This document shows, in pieces, positions 33,846-45,955 of a DNA stretch of 64,000 nt. The position numbers and the translations under genes are program-made. The notes beneath the pieces are model-generated. The model made no database searches. It saw only the letters and a list, made by a program, of their open reading frames with translations, and was not told the origin of the DNA. Every line of letters begins with the position of its first letter. Position 1 is the first letter of the stretch. The DNA is from Simmondsia chinensis (lineage: Eukaryota > Streptophyta > Magnoliopsida > Caryophyllales > Simmondsiaceae): assembly GCA_018398585.1 (NCBI GenBank), contig JAGTTD010000024.1, positions 5,608,071 to 5,672,070 of the forward strand. The letters are read 5' to 3'.

Positions 33846-35470
33846 GGATTTTTGCATTTTACCACCTATATTTTATACAATCTAGCTTTTAACCACCGAA
33901 CCTTTGTTTTTTTTGCTTTTAACCACCTTAAAAAAAAAATCTTTAGTAGCAAATGACCACCATTTAGCAATTCCATTAGAAAAACGGAATATTCCATCCA
34001 ATTTTGTAATATTCCGTGTTTATTGTATGTATTTTATGATTTCTAGCTTTTAACTACTTGTATTTACAATTTCTAGCTTTTAACCGCCTGTATTTTATGA
34101 TTTCTAACTTTTAGCCACCTGTACTTTATGATTTTAAGCTTTGAACCACATGTATTTTATGATTTTTATCTTTTAACCACCTGTACTTTATGATTTTTAG
34201 GTTTGAACCACGTCTTTTATGATTTTTAACTTTTAACCACCTCTTTTATCTATGTGTGAGAACACACAACCTATGTCTGTGTGTCGACACACAGACAAAT
34301 CAGATATGTAGTAAAAAAAATATATATATATATATATAGTCTTTTAACCACCTCATAATACTCTGTAGGGTATCATTTATCTTCAAGGCTATGTTTTTCA
34401 AACACTTAAACTAAAATACTAATAATTTTTACTAAAATTTTATGATATACAGATTTTAACCACCTTTTTTTTTTTCTTAACCACATATTACAGAAATATT
34501 TTCAAAAATATGTGTGTGTCGACACACGGAACAATTATAGCCATTACCTTACGCAAGTTTTTGTGATTTTTAGAAAATTGAGTTAGTGTATTTTAAAAAG
34601 TCGTGTCCCTTAATTAAAGATATGTTTAGTAATATGTATTAAAGATATGTTTAGTAATATGTGTCTCTTTCTAAGAGGCACATAGATTTCTATATATATC
34701 ATGTGCATAAATAAGAATTTGCATTAGACCTAAATACAAAAAAAAATGTATCACTTAGATACCATAACGTTTCAGCATTTATAACTTAGCTGCCACCATA
34801 TTTCAATATTTACAATGAGATACCTTGAAACTTAAACATTTTATCTTCTGAGGCTTTATGTTGAAATTAAACAATGAATGTTTTGTAAGATTCTGACCAA
34901 TTTTATACAGAAAATACTTATGTATTATATGAGAGCAATAATATGTATGAGTCATATCATCATTTTTAGCAAAAAATAAACAAATTATGTTAAAATTTCA
35001 CATAATTTTGATGTAAAATACTTAAATATTGCCAAAATCACATAGCATTATGAGGTGGTTACAAGACTGATTTTTTTTTTTTTTTTTCATTTTACTACAG
35101 ACCTGATTTATCTGTATGACGACACATAGACCTTATGTGCCAACACATAGACGCAGGTTGTGTGTTCTGTACGACAGTTTGTTGACACAGAGATAAAAGA
35201 GGTAATTAAAAGTTAGAAATCATAAAATACAGGTAGTTCAAAGCTAAAAATTGTAAAATACGGGTGGTTAAAAACTAGAAATCATAAAATACACGAAATA
35301 AACATAAAATATTCCAATATTGGATGGAATATTTTGTTTTTCTAATGGAGTTGTCAAATGGTGGTCATTTGCTACAAATATTTTTTAATGTTGTTAAAAA
35401 CAAAACAAAAAAGGTTAGGTGGTTAAAAGCTAGATTATATAAAATATAGGTGATAAAATATAAAAAACTC
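33846..35470. mobile_element. Non-autonomous MULE-type MITE, 1625 bp, 9-bp target duplication
   Basis: Flanked by the perfect 9-bp duplication TAATCATTT (33837-33845 and 35471-35479), the length typical of Mutator-like elements. Long imperfect terminal inverted repeats: left GGATTTTTGCATTTTACCAC then CTATATTTTATACAATCTAG; right, inverted, GAGTTTTTTATATTTTATCA then CTATATTTTATATAATCTAG. Subterminal regions hold repeated units of about 35 bp, TTTTAACCACCTGTATTTTA TGATTT-type (34040-34260, mirrored 35200-35300). No coding region. It has inserted into the partial PMD copy. Confidence 0.9.
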
Positions 35471-35479
35471 TAATCATTT

Positions 35480-35914
35480 TTATATATTTTGCCATTTATT
35501 ATAGAATATTTATTTATTATGTTTTGTATATTTACGAGTGCTGTGTGATTAGGCAAAATAAAAAAATAACATTATTCCTTTAATACGCCAGCTATACTGG
35601 CACATTAAAGGTTTTTTTTAGTTTTTTTGATCAAAAGGTGAGATGTGCCAGTTGCACTATAGCGCATCCCCCTTAAACTTTTAAACGCCAGTACAATTGG
35701 CACATATAAATAAAATGCACTACAGCTTAAGCATTTTACTTTTTCTAACAAATTATTTTGTAATATTTTTTTGGTAATGTGCCACTTATTAAATTATTTT
35801 TACAAAATATGCTAATTTACTAAATAAATTACTAAAAAAAAATAACTCGAAAGTAAGGCGTTTTTTTTTTTTAAATAATTTTTATAGAAGTTGAGTACTA
35901 AAAACAAACCCAAT
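35480..35914. other. Continuation of the partial MULE-PMD 3' flank
   Basis: Colinear with 32600-33020: same CGCCAG...GGCACATTAA motifs (35585-35715) and the same GTGCCACTTATTAAAT tract. No gene. Confidence 0.65.
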
Positions 35915-36330
35915 AAAAAATTGACTAATTTGGCAAATAGAAATTTGGCTTGTCAGCAAAAAAATTCTAGCAAAATGAGACAATTTAGTGTAAGACTCTT
36001 ACGAACGCCATTTGAAATGGCGTGCATAGACGGCAGGCCATTTATGCACGCCATATCCCATCATCGGCCTCTTTAAGAATCTCTGCACTTCTCTCTCCCG
36101 TGAACCCCTCTTTGAGAACTTCTGCACTTATCCTCCCATGAACTCTCTCCAATTTAAATGCAACATTCCCGTTACTACACATGCAGAGAATCTCTTCAAA
36201 AACTTCTTAAACCTGTGACCTCCTCTTCTTTTACCCCCCTCTTCATCACTTTCCTGCCATCACCCCCTTCCTTCTCATCCTCCTTTATATATACTATCTC
36301 CTCCTTTTATTTATTTCACAACAATCATTT
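35915..36330. repeat. Extra copy of the MULE-PMD terminal segment
   Basis: This ~415-bp block matches 36331-36760 in order: GCAAAATGAGACAATTTAGT against GCAAAATGACACTTTACTGT, the near-palindrome ACGCCATTTGAAATGGCGT, a pyrimidine-rich stretch with CCCGTGAACCCC, and TTTATATATACTATCTCCTC against CTATATATACTAACTTCTCC. It is therefore a tandem duplicate of the element end. Confidence 0.7.
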
Positions 36331-37029
36331 AGACTAATTCAGCAATATGACACCATTTAAAAAAAAATAGAAATATGTCATGTCAGAGAAAAATTTTAGC
36401 AAAATGACACTTTACTGTATAAATCTTATGCACGCTATTTGAAATGTTGTGCATACACTGCACTCCATTATGTACACAACTTGAAATGGCGTGCAGCGTG
36501 CATAATCCCCTCTTCACTCTCATGCAATACATACATCCTGTGACCCCTCTCGTCACTCCCGTTATCACCACCCTTCCATGAACCTTCTTTTTTCTACCTT
36601 ACATGCAGAAAATTTCTACACCCCCTATTCCCTCTTGTGATTTCTTCAACCTCAACCCTTCTTCTTCATCACCTTCTTCCCCTATTTATCAGCACTCTCC
36701 ACCCCAAAGCCCCTTCCTTCTTATCCTCCTCTATATATACTAACTTCTCCCAAAACTTGCACGCCATTTCAAATGGCATACAGTACCATCACCCTCTCGT
36801 GAACCCCTATCACCCTCCCGTGAACCCTATCTTTTTGGTATGAAATGTGTAATGTTGGTGCTTGGGGTGTATATAAGTGGTCAGAGTTAAAGATGGATAT
36901 AAGTAAATGAGTGTTGTGAAATATATAAGAAGTATAGGTGATATTATATAAGGTAATGAAGATGAAAGAAATATTTATTATAACGTCAAAATACATAAAT
37001 AAAAGAAAAGTAATATAAATTAGGGTACA

Positions 37030-39095
37030 AAATGTGACGTAAATCTATGACTAGGTTCACCATGATGTTTTGAGAATGTGAACTCCGTATAAACCGAAAA
37101 ACTATGTCGTGGAGGAAGTTCATGTGTACCTCCTTCCGCAATAGGTAAAGAACGGTAGTAAACACTTTTATCTTGCAGAATCTGTCTGAATTGGTGTTCC
37201 TCACCAATAGCATCCAGTACGCTACTGCAACCAGTAAGCCAATCTGTGAAGACAGACTGTGCAGTGTGGCCAACACTGTTACGTAGCGCTTGAGCTGCCC
37301 TTATAGTCTAAATTTTAACAAAAACAACCTAACACGTAGTAGTTTTAAATGTTAATAAAAACATAATGTAGAATAAGTAACAAGACTAATATTTTCAAAG
37401 TACTTACTATTCGTTGAAAATGGTTGCCACTTGGGTGAAAACAAAGCCGAGAGCGACGCGGAACATGCACCTCATGCTGTGCGATGACATGCCTTGTAAA
37501 TAGATAAGCACCATTGCATGTACTTTCTAGGCGATATCAGAGGATTACGTACGTTGGCGATACGATGCATCCATGTGCTCCACAACTTGAGCCAGTTCGC
37601 ATGGTAGACAACCCAATTCTCGTCGCACCTGCCCAGACAAATATTACGTAACGAGTTGAGAGTGTCAACAGGAACTAGGATATGCTGAGTCAATCCAAAC
37701 TGACGCAACACTCAGTTAAGACAATGTAATTCCACAATGCCAAAGCATATCAATGGTCCTACATATCGTCAAATGTCACAACCCTCAACACAAATCTCAG
37801 GTAAAGACTATCCAGGATTGCCAATACAGCGTCTAATTAACCTAGCAACACACAAAATAACTTGGTCATCACAGTAAATATTAAACGACAAAGAAATATG
37901 TATATTTTCAAATATATACCTGATGAGATTCTTGGATATCAAGTTGATCACTGTAGAAGGACTGACAATGACTTGGATTCTCACGGAATGTCAAGGCAGC
38001 ACATCATCTGATTAAATATGCAGAGAATTATATTACAATACATACATAATATTACTTATACATCAAAGTAAGATGTACAAAATATTTTCTCTTACTGAGT
38101 GTCCAATAGCGGCAGCGGATTATTAGCTGCAGCTTGATTTTGACGCCAGACGGTGACAATTGGTCGACCGATGTGCACATGCTTCCACGACAATTAGGAA
38201 TATAACACATTAAAAAATTAAACATGAATATCATTTCGGTTCATACCTGGAGCAATAAAACACATCCATAGAGTTGCTTGCCGCCCTTCATGCAACATCA
38301 ACACAGTTGTCTGTAAAGATTGGCGAGCAATGCCGACCCCCCACATGTACAACCTACACTCCTCAATCGTGTCAAGCAAGGGTAGTGAGATAAGCGATGT
38401 CCAACTACAAGTGTTGTTGGTGAACAGCACGGAGTCGATCAAATGGAGGATGTAGCCTCTAGCGTGTTGCAATAACACTAGCTCATCAACGTCATCTGGG
38501 GGGCCACGTTGAAACTGTTCCTTCAACCATCGACTTTTGATCATGCCACCACGCAATTGGCCCCAAGGGGGAGCTGCACTCAATAAATTCTGGCACGGGT
38601 TCCTCCAATTATAATTAGAGGTATCAATGACTGCCATGCCATACGTAAACCCAATAAAATAGCTACATCTTGTAGTGTTGGCGCCATTTCACCAACACGT
38701 AGGTGGAATGTATGAGTCTCCCACCTCCACCACTCTACCAAAGCACTAATCAAGGAGTTATCAATTAGGAGATGGCCTATTCGAGTCACTCCAATAAAAC
38801 CAGCCTGTATTATATAAGGTCATACTGCATGGTGAAGGGGTAACAAATGGTGTTGCCTCACCATAATCTCATCGTTGCCCTGTAACACAAGACATCAAAT
38901 ATAACACTCAACTATTCAAATAATTAAAATATAATATTTTACGGCTAAACATAAATTATTAACATACCGCTCCATGCCAAAAATCCTTCAACCAATGCTG
39001 GCCTTGAAGTTGCAACACCGATATGTTGTCTGCTCACCATATCGATTGCCCGAAGCATGCGCTCCTTGTGTTCTTACCATTTCTCTAGAAAAATT
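37030..39095 (-). pseudogene. PMD gene, left arm (copy 2)
   Basis: PMD core pieces: IGHLLIDNSLISALVEWWRW and THTFHLRVGEMAPTLQDVAI (38580-38789), then QNLLSAAPPWGQLRGGMIKS and SRWLKEQFQRGPPDDVDELV (38218-38637). C-terminal pieces: HILVPVDTLNSLRNICLGRC and DENWVVYHANWLKLWSTWM (37472-37711), and the DKFxKI-like end near 37100-37250. Frames are joined only by shifts, so the gene is not intact, but several segments remain open over 70-140 codons. Confidence 0.8.
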
Positions 39096-39229
39096 AAAAA
39101 TGGCAACCAATATCTATAGGCTAAAAATAAAACTACAAATATTATAACATTCTAATCAATCATAACAAAAATAAAATGCATATTACATGTTACTAAAAAT
39201 TGAAACACATCAAGCTATAAACCTAATAA

Positions 39230-40795
39230 CAAAATCCGAGTTGTCTATTAGGACAAGGTTTTTTTTTATTATTATTATGGCCTCTTTGACCATATATACT
39301 ACATTTATTCTTGGACTCGCCCTCCCTAACGTCCATTTCATTATGTAGTCGAATTGATTTTGGCCATCCTCTACCAAATCCTCATCTAGTTTGATCTGCA
39401 GCCACTGTAGACCCAGTGTACTCCGTCCATAAAGATTGATCAGGAAGAGGGTGAAACAATAAAGCATATGCGCTTACATACATGTTAAGGCCGTACAACG
39501 GATCAACATACTGTCCGTAGTCAATCCTATATGCACTACAACATGCCATCACATGCAAACATGGACGATGAAATAGTTGCTGCCATGTACCACAAGTGCA
39601 ACTCCATTCATTCAACATTACATTGCGACGAATCTTCCCTCTTAAGCCTAATTCAGTCTAATGCCTAGGATTTGTTACTTGAAAGCACATGGTGTTTTGA
39701 TCAAACAACGTGACCATATGTAGTCTTGATTTTATGGTGGCACACTCTATTTCAACGAAGATAGTAAGTGGCCATAGCAGACCTCGTAAAAAAAACTGAC
39801 GAAGTATTTGTTGCATCGAAGAAATGTCAGTTGCACAAGGACGGTTACTGGGAGTGCTCATCCCCCTTTCAAAACCAGTTGAACACTTTCGATAAATTAG
39901 CGATCATGTTACCATAACGATAACCACCAACGTACGAAAGCACCCAATGTTCTTTAGGCTCTCTCTCTATCCACTCTTTGACCTCATCATTACCGTGGAT
40001 GAAATGATCATATAAAACATCAAACTTCCTTTTTGAAAGGTTCCCTCGCCATCGAACTTCACTTTTTCTTCAATGTATGATTTTTGAATTTCTGGTTGAA
40101 GTTACTAACCAGGCGGTGAGCGCAATACCGATGCTGCCCTTCCGGCTTAGGCTAAATCGCTGACATCCCATTCTTGACATCCCATTCTTGATTCTAGTAT
40201 GTCGATCAGAAATTATACACATTGAGAAGCGCCCACCTGTCACATAGGTCTGTAGAAAAAACAAAAACCAAGTTGAACTCCATGTGCTCTCCTCGTCCGC
40301 CAAAGCAAAACACGATGGATATAGACCGTTGTTAGCATCAAATGCAATAACTACTAACAATTTTACCATGTATTTCCCATACAAATGGGTACCATCAATA
40401 TTGATCAATGGACGACAACACTTGAATCCCTCTATGGATGCTCCAAATGCCCAAAAAACTCTGTGAAGCAGTGCTTCCCGGGCTGCTTAGCTCTTAAACT
40501 GCCAGTCGACAACAGTGCTTGGATTTGATTGTTGCAACGCAGTGAGCAGCTTAGGTAGCATCGGAAATGCTTCCTCATGCGAGGCAAACAATCGCTCAAG
40601 CACTTGTTGCTTAGCTTTCCATGCCTTGTAATACGAAATTGTGTACCCGTGTTGTTGTTTCACTATTGCTCGAATTATTTCAACATTCATTTTAAGATCA
40701 GCAAACACAATATTTAACACCACATTCGCAATAAAATTTGAATGATGTTCGACCGCTGTATTGGCAAAAGGCCACCGGCACCTAACCTCAAATTT
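39230..40795 (-). pseudogene. MULE transposase, left arm (copy 2)
   Basis: From the N-terminal side: EVRCRWPFANTAVEH (read through the palindrome spacer), ADLKMNVEIIRAIVKQQHGY and TISYYKAWKAKQQVLERLFA (40487-40723); MINIDGTHLYGKYMVKLLVV, AFDANNGLYPSCFALADEES (40070-40408); and the SWIM finger EWSCTCGTWQQLFHRPCLHV (39382-39618). Compared with copy 1 it keeps more of the N-terminal DNA-binding region. Stops and shifts near 40065 and 39880 disable it. Confidence 0.85.
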
Positions 40796-42270
40796 TGTTG
40801 CGAATGTGGTGTTACCTAATTGTGTCTGCTGATCTTAAAATGAATATTGAAGTAATTCGAGCAGCAGTGAAACAACACCACGGGTACACTATTTCGTATT
40901 ACAAGGCATGGAAAGCTAAACAACAAGTGCTTGAGCGATTGTTTGCCTCACATGAGGAACTACCTAAGCTGCTCACTGCGTTGCAACAATCAAATCCAAG
41001 CACTGTTGTCGACTGGCAGTTTAAGAGCCAAGCAGCCGGGAAAGCACTGTTTCACGGAGTTTTTTTGGCATTTGGAGCATCCACAGAGGGATTCAAGTGT
41101 TGCCATCCATTGATCAGTGTTGATGGTACCCGTTTATATGAGAAATACATGGGGAAGTTGCTAGTTGCTATCGCATTTGATGCTAACAGCGGTCTATATC
41201 CATTGTGTTATGTTTGGTGGATAAGGAGAGCACATAAAGTTAGATTTGATTTTTGTTTTGTCTACGGACCTATGTGACAGGTGGGCGTTTCCCAATGTGT
41301 ATAATTTTTGATTAACATGCTGGAATGAAGAATGGGATGTCAATGATTTGGCCTGAGCAGGAAGGGCAGCATCGGTATTGCGCTCACCGCCTAGTTAGTA
41401 ACTTCAATCAAAAATTCAAAAATCATACACTGAAGAAAAAGTTGAGTTCGATGGCGAGGGAACCTTCCAGAAGGAAGTTCGATGCTTTATATGATCATTT
41501 CATCCACGTTAATGACGAGGTCGGAGAGTGGATACCGAGAAAGCCTAGAGAATGTCGGCGCTTTCATATGATGGTAGCTATCGCTATGGTAACATGACCG
41601 CTAATTTATCGAAAGTGTTCAACAGTGTTTTGAAAGGGGGACAAGTACTCCCAATAACCGTCCTTGTGCAACTAACATTTTTTCGATGCAACAAATACTT
41701 CGTCAGTCGCAGGGATCTTGCCAGGGAGATTTTTACGAGGTTTTCTCCACATATTGTCTTCGCTGAAATAAAGCATGCCACAATAAAATCATGACTACAT
41801 AAGGCGACGCTGTTTGATCAAAACACCATGTGCTTTCAGGTAAAAACTCCTAGGCATCAGACTGAATCAGGCTTAAGAGGAAAAATTCGCCACAATGTAA
41901 CATTAAATAAATGGAGTTGCACTTGTGGTACATGGTAACTGTTTCATCGTCCATGTTCACATGTGATAGCATATTGTACCGCATATAGGATCAACTACGG
42001 ACACTATGTTGATCCGTTGTACGGCTTTAACAAGTACACAAGTGTGTATACTCCATTGTTTCACCCTCTTCCTAATCAATATTTAGGGACGGAGTATACT
42101 AGGCCTATGGTGGTCACAGATCAAACTAGGTGGAGATTTGGTAAAGGATGACCGGAATCAACCCGGTTGCATAATGAAACGGACGTTAGGGAAGGCGCGT
42201 CCAAGAACAAATGTAGTATATGTTGTCAGAGAGGCCATGATAAAAAAACTTATCCTAATGGATAGCACTG
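40796..42270 (+). pseudogene. MULE transposase, right arm (copy 3)
   Basis: The 160-aa frame 40795-41277 begins in the palindrome junction and carries SADLKMNIEVIRAAVKQHHG, YTISYYKAWKAKQQVLERLF, LISVDGTRLYEKYMGKLLVA and IAFDANSGLYPLCYV. Further pieces: MKNGMSMIWPEQEGQHRYCA (41325-41597) and the SWIM region WSCTCGTW...CSHVIAYCT (41910-41980). Frameshifts near 41270 and 41560. Confidence 0.85.
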
Positions 42271-42469
42271 ATTTCATAATTAGGTTCATAGCGTGATGTG
42301 TTTCATTTTTTAGGGTAAAATGTTGTAATACATACTATTAACAATTGTAATTAGATATAATATATGTAATTTTATTTTTGTGTCGTCATCGATTGGAATG
42401 TTATAATATTTATAATTTTTATTTTTAGCCTGTGGATATTGGTTACAATTTTTAATTTTTCTAAAGAAA

Positions 42470-44470
42470 TGGTAAAAACACAAGAAGGACATGTTTCAGG
42501 CAATCGATATAGTGAACAAAATTCGGGTCCAGACAACATATCAGTGTTGCATCTTCAAGACCAGCATCGGTCAGAGGATGTTTGGCATTGAGCGGTATGT
42601 TAATAATTTATGTTTAACCATAAAATATTATATTTTAAATTTGAATAGTTGAGTGGTATATTTGATGTCTCGTGTTCCAGGGCGACGACGAGATCAGGGT
42701 GAGGTAACACTATCTGTTAGCCCTTCACCATGCAGTACAACCTTATATTGTACAGGCCTGTTTTATTGGAGTGACCCGAATAGGTTATCTCCTAATTGAT
42801 AACTCCTTGATTAGTGCTTTGGTAGAGAGGTGGAGGCGGGAGACTCATAAATTCCACCTACGTGTTGGCAAGATAATGCCAACACTGCAAGATGTAGCCG
42901 TTTTACTGGGTTTAGGTACAGACGGCATGGCAGTCACTGATACCTCTAATTATAATTGGAGGAACCTGGGCCAAAATTTATTAGGTGCAGCTCCCCCTTC
43001 GGGGCAATTGCATGGTGGCATTATCAAAAGTCGATGGTTGAAGGAACAGTTTCGACATAGCCCCCCCAATGACGCTGATGAGCAAGTGTTGTTGCAGCAC
43101 GCTAGAGGCTACATCCTCCATTTGATCGACTCCGTGATATTCACCAACACATTGATAGTTGGAAATCGCTCATCTTCCTACTATTACTTGATACAATGGA
43201 AGAGTGTAGGTTATACAGTTGGGGGTCCGTAGTGCTCGCCAACCTTTATAGATAGCTATGTCGATGTTGCATGAAGGGCGGCAAGCAACTCGATGAATGT
43301 GTTTTATTGCTCCACATATGGACCTCAATGATATTCATGTTTAAGTTTTTTCTCATGTGTCATATTTCTAATTTTTACAATTTATCATGTGTAGTTAGGG
43401 TCATAGGAACATTTACACATCGATCGACCAATTGTCACCGTTCGACGTCAAAATCAAGCTGCAGCTAATAATTCAGTGCCACCATTGGTCGCTCAATAAG
43501 AGAAAATATTCCGTACATCTTACTTTAATGTATATGTAATATTATATATATATATATATTGTAATATAATTCATTGTATATTTAATCAGATGGTGTGCCA
43601 CCATGACATTCCGCGAGAATCCAAGGCATTGTCAGTCCTTCTACAGGGACCAACTTAATGTCCAAGAACCTCATCAAGTATATACATGAAAATAAACATA
43701 TTTCTTTGTCGTTCAATATTTACTGTAATGACCAAGTTATTTTGTCTATTGCTAAGTCAATTGGACGCCGTACCGGCAATCCCGATTAGACTCTTTGCTT
43801 GAGATTTGTGTTGAAGGTCGTTGATATGCTTTGGCTTTGTAGAATTACATTGTCCCGACATAGTGTTACGTCAGTTTGGATTGACGCAGCATATCCCAGA
43901 TCCTGTTGACACTCTCGACTCATTACATAATACATCTCGTCTGGGCAGGTGCGACAAGAACTGGGTTGTCTACCATCCGAACTGACTCGAGTTGTGGACC
44001 ACTCGGATGCATTGCATCGCCAACGTCTGTAATCCTCTAATATCGCCTAGAGAATACATGCAACGATACTTATCTATCACTAGACGTGTCATCGCACAGC
44101 GAGAGATGCATGTTTTGCGCTGCTCCTAGCTTCGTTTTGACCCAAATGGCAACCATTTTTAACAAGTAATAAGCACTTTAAAAATATTAGTCTTGTTACT
44201 TATTTTATATTACGTTTTTATTAACATTTAAAAGTAATATATGCTAGGTCGATTTTGTTAAAAATCATACTAGAAGAGCAGCTCGGGTGCTAAGTAACAG
44301 TGTTGGCCACATTACACAATCTGTCTCCACAAATCGGCTTACTAGTTGCGGTAACGTACTGAATGTTGTCAATGAGGAACACCAATTTAGACAAATTCTG
44401 CAAGATGAAGGTGTTGACTACCGCTCTTTACCTACTGTAGAAGAAAGTAGACGAGAACTTCCTCCATGAG
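42470..44470 (+). pseudogene. PMD gene, right arm (copy 3)
   Basis: First exon-like piece with SGPDNISVLHLQDQHRSEDV (about 42525-42590), typical of PMD protein starts. PMD core at 42771-43232: GYLLIDNSLISALVERWRRE, THKFHLRVGKIMPTLQDVAV, NLGQNLLGAAPPSGQLHGGI. C-terminal end near 44287-44469: QFRQILQDEGVDYRSLPTVE. It follows the transposase by about 200 bp. Confidence 0.8.
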
Positions 44471-45225
44471 ACAGTTTTTCGGTTCATACGGAGTTCACTT
44501 TGTCATAACATCATGGTGAATCTAGTCGTAGATCCACGTCACATTTTGTACCATAATTTATATTACTTATTGTTTAAGTATTTTGATATTATAATACATA
44601 TTTCTTTCTTCTTCATTACCCTACATAAATATCACCGCCACTTTTTATATATTTCACAACACTTATTTATTTATATATATATCACTAACTCTGACAATTT
44701 ATATATACCCCAAGCACCAACATTACACATTTCACACCAAAAAGATAGGGCTCATGGGAGGGTGACAGGGGTTCAGGGAGGGTGATAATACTATATGCCA
44801 TTTGAAATGGCATGCAAGTTTTAGGAGGAGGTGGTATATATAGAGGAGGATGAAAAGAAAGGGGGTTATGGGAAGAGAATGTTGATAAAGAGGGGAGGAA
44901 GGTGATGAAGTCGAAGGGATGAGGTTGAAGAAGTCATGAGAGGAAAGAGGGGCTGCAGGCATTTTGCAGAAATTCTCTGCATATGAGGGAGGGTTCTCGA
45001 GAGGGTGGTGATGATGGAGTAAAGAGACGGGTCACGGGATGTACTGCATGAGAGTGAAGAGGTGGTTATGCACGTCATATGAAATGGCGTACATAACTGA
45101 GTGCAGTGTAAATGGTGTGCGTAAGATTTGTACAGTAAAGTGTACCATTTTACTAAATAAAATTTTCTAATATACCAAATTCCTAAACTTTTTTTTAAAA
45201 TGGTATCATATCGCTAAATTAGTAC

Positions 45226-45320
45226 AAAAAAATTCATCTAATCAAACCCCCCAATCCAAAAAGAACCCTTGAAATCCAATTTCACAATCCCGCAAATCGA
45301 AACCCCAAATCCAAAAAACC
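45226..45320. other. Short 3' flank of the uL18-like gene
   Basis: About 95 bases between the MULE end and the stop codon of the minus-strand gene. It is rich in AACCCC and CAAATCC and may be the 3' untranslated region of that gene. Confidence 0.4.
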
Positions 45321-45695
45321 CTAGAATTCCAATTTTTCAACCCCAGAAATCAAAACCCCAGCCCTTTGCACCGAATCAAACAAAGGACTCACCATCTTCC
45401 TGTGATATAGCGGCCGCGAGATCTCCTCACGGACGTCAATTTCAACGGCGGCGACCCCGATCTCCATAAGACGGAACCCTAGTTTCTCACCGACACGAGC
45501 GGCAACACGGGCGTCCCAGAAGTGGTGGGAACGGGGGAACCGTGTCAGCTTGGCGCGGTAAAGGGGGATGAATTCTTGCTCGGAGGAGGAGGCCATGGCG
45601 ATGATGGAGTTGGTGGATGGGTTGGTGACTTGTGCTGTGAGTTTCCGGCAGCTTAGGACTAGGCGGAGGATGTGAGGGTGAGGTGGGAGCGACAT
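45321..45695 (-). CDS. uL18-like protein (ribosomal L18p/L5e family)
   Basis: A single-exon ORF of 124 aa. It starts MSLPPHPHILRLVLSCRKLT and carries QVTNPSTNSIIAMASSSEQE, RFPRSHHFWDARVAARVGEK and LGFRLMEIGVAAVEID, ending near KMVSPLFDSVQRAGVLISGV. The pattern beta-strand RLVLSCRKLTAQV, then IIAMASSSEQ, then DARVAARVGEKLG is the fold of the L18/L5 ribosomal family, and plants have small proteins of this size with just this domain. The role is probably in an organellar or uncharacterised ribosome-related function, but that is inference. A GA microsatellite lies right before the start, and a MULE ends about 100 bp beyond the stop. The full domain is open, so I consider it a real gene. Confidence 0.75.
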   Translation of the reverse strand: MSLPPHPHILRLVLSCRKLTAQVTNPSTNSIIAMASSSEQEFIPLYRAKLTRFPRSHHFWDARVAARVGEKLGFRLMEIGVAAVEIDVREEISRPLYHRKMVSPLFDSVQRAGVLISGVEKLEF

Positions 45696-45696
45696 G

Positions 45697-45719
45697 GAGA
45701 GAGAGAGAGAGAGAGAGAG
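45697..45719 (+). repeat. (GA)n microsatellite in 5' region of uL18-like gene
   Basis: GAGA repeats directly upstream of the start codon on the minus strand (a CT tract in the transcript), followed by a run of G. CT-rich leaders are common in plant ribosomal-protein genes. Confidence 0.85.
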
Positions 45720-45955
45720 GGGGGGGCGTCTGCTGAGGAGGGGTGGGATGGCTTGCTATGGGGAATGTGTCATGTTTGGTGTATAAAATGCGTAGTGATC
45801 GATGATGTTGCACCTGAATGCTGATATTGTCGTGTCACAATTGTTACCGTTAGAAGTATAAATTTTTTTTTTTTTGTTTTTTGGACGAAGTAACAATTTT
45901 TTTGATTGACATGTGATAAATAATAATCATAAGACTTTAGTAAATTATTCTGTTT

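Larger units (their letters stand above)
36331..45225. repeat. Giant inverted repeat: two MULE-PMD copies head to head
   Basis: The left arm (36331 to about 40755, coding on the minus strand) and right arm (about 40800-45225, coding on the plus strand) are colinear when one is inverted. At the centre the left reads ACCACATTCGCAATAAAATT TGA and the right TCAAATTTTGTTGCGAATGT GGT, with about 45 bases between. Outer ends match too: ACTTTACTGTATAAATCTTA (left, 36408) against the inverted right CACTTTACTGTACAAATCTT. Coding order in each arm, from the centre outwards, is transposase, SWIM finger, PMD. The arms carry many independent differences. Confidence 0.85.

Noticed and set aside
36331..36345. 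9-bp target duplication around the whole palindrome
   Set aside because: Compared outer flanks (ATCATTTAGACT against ATTCATCTAATC) share only short matches; not convincing.
45487..45813. 108-aa minus-strand ORF overlapping the uL18-like gene
   Set aside because: Low-complexity Ser/Pro/His text in another frame of the real gene.
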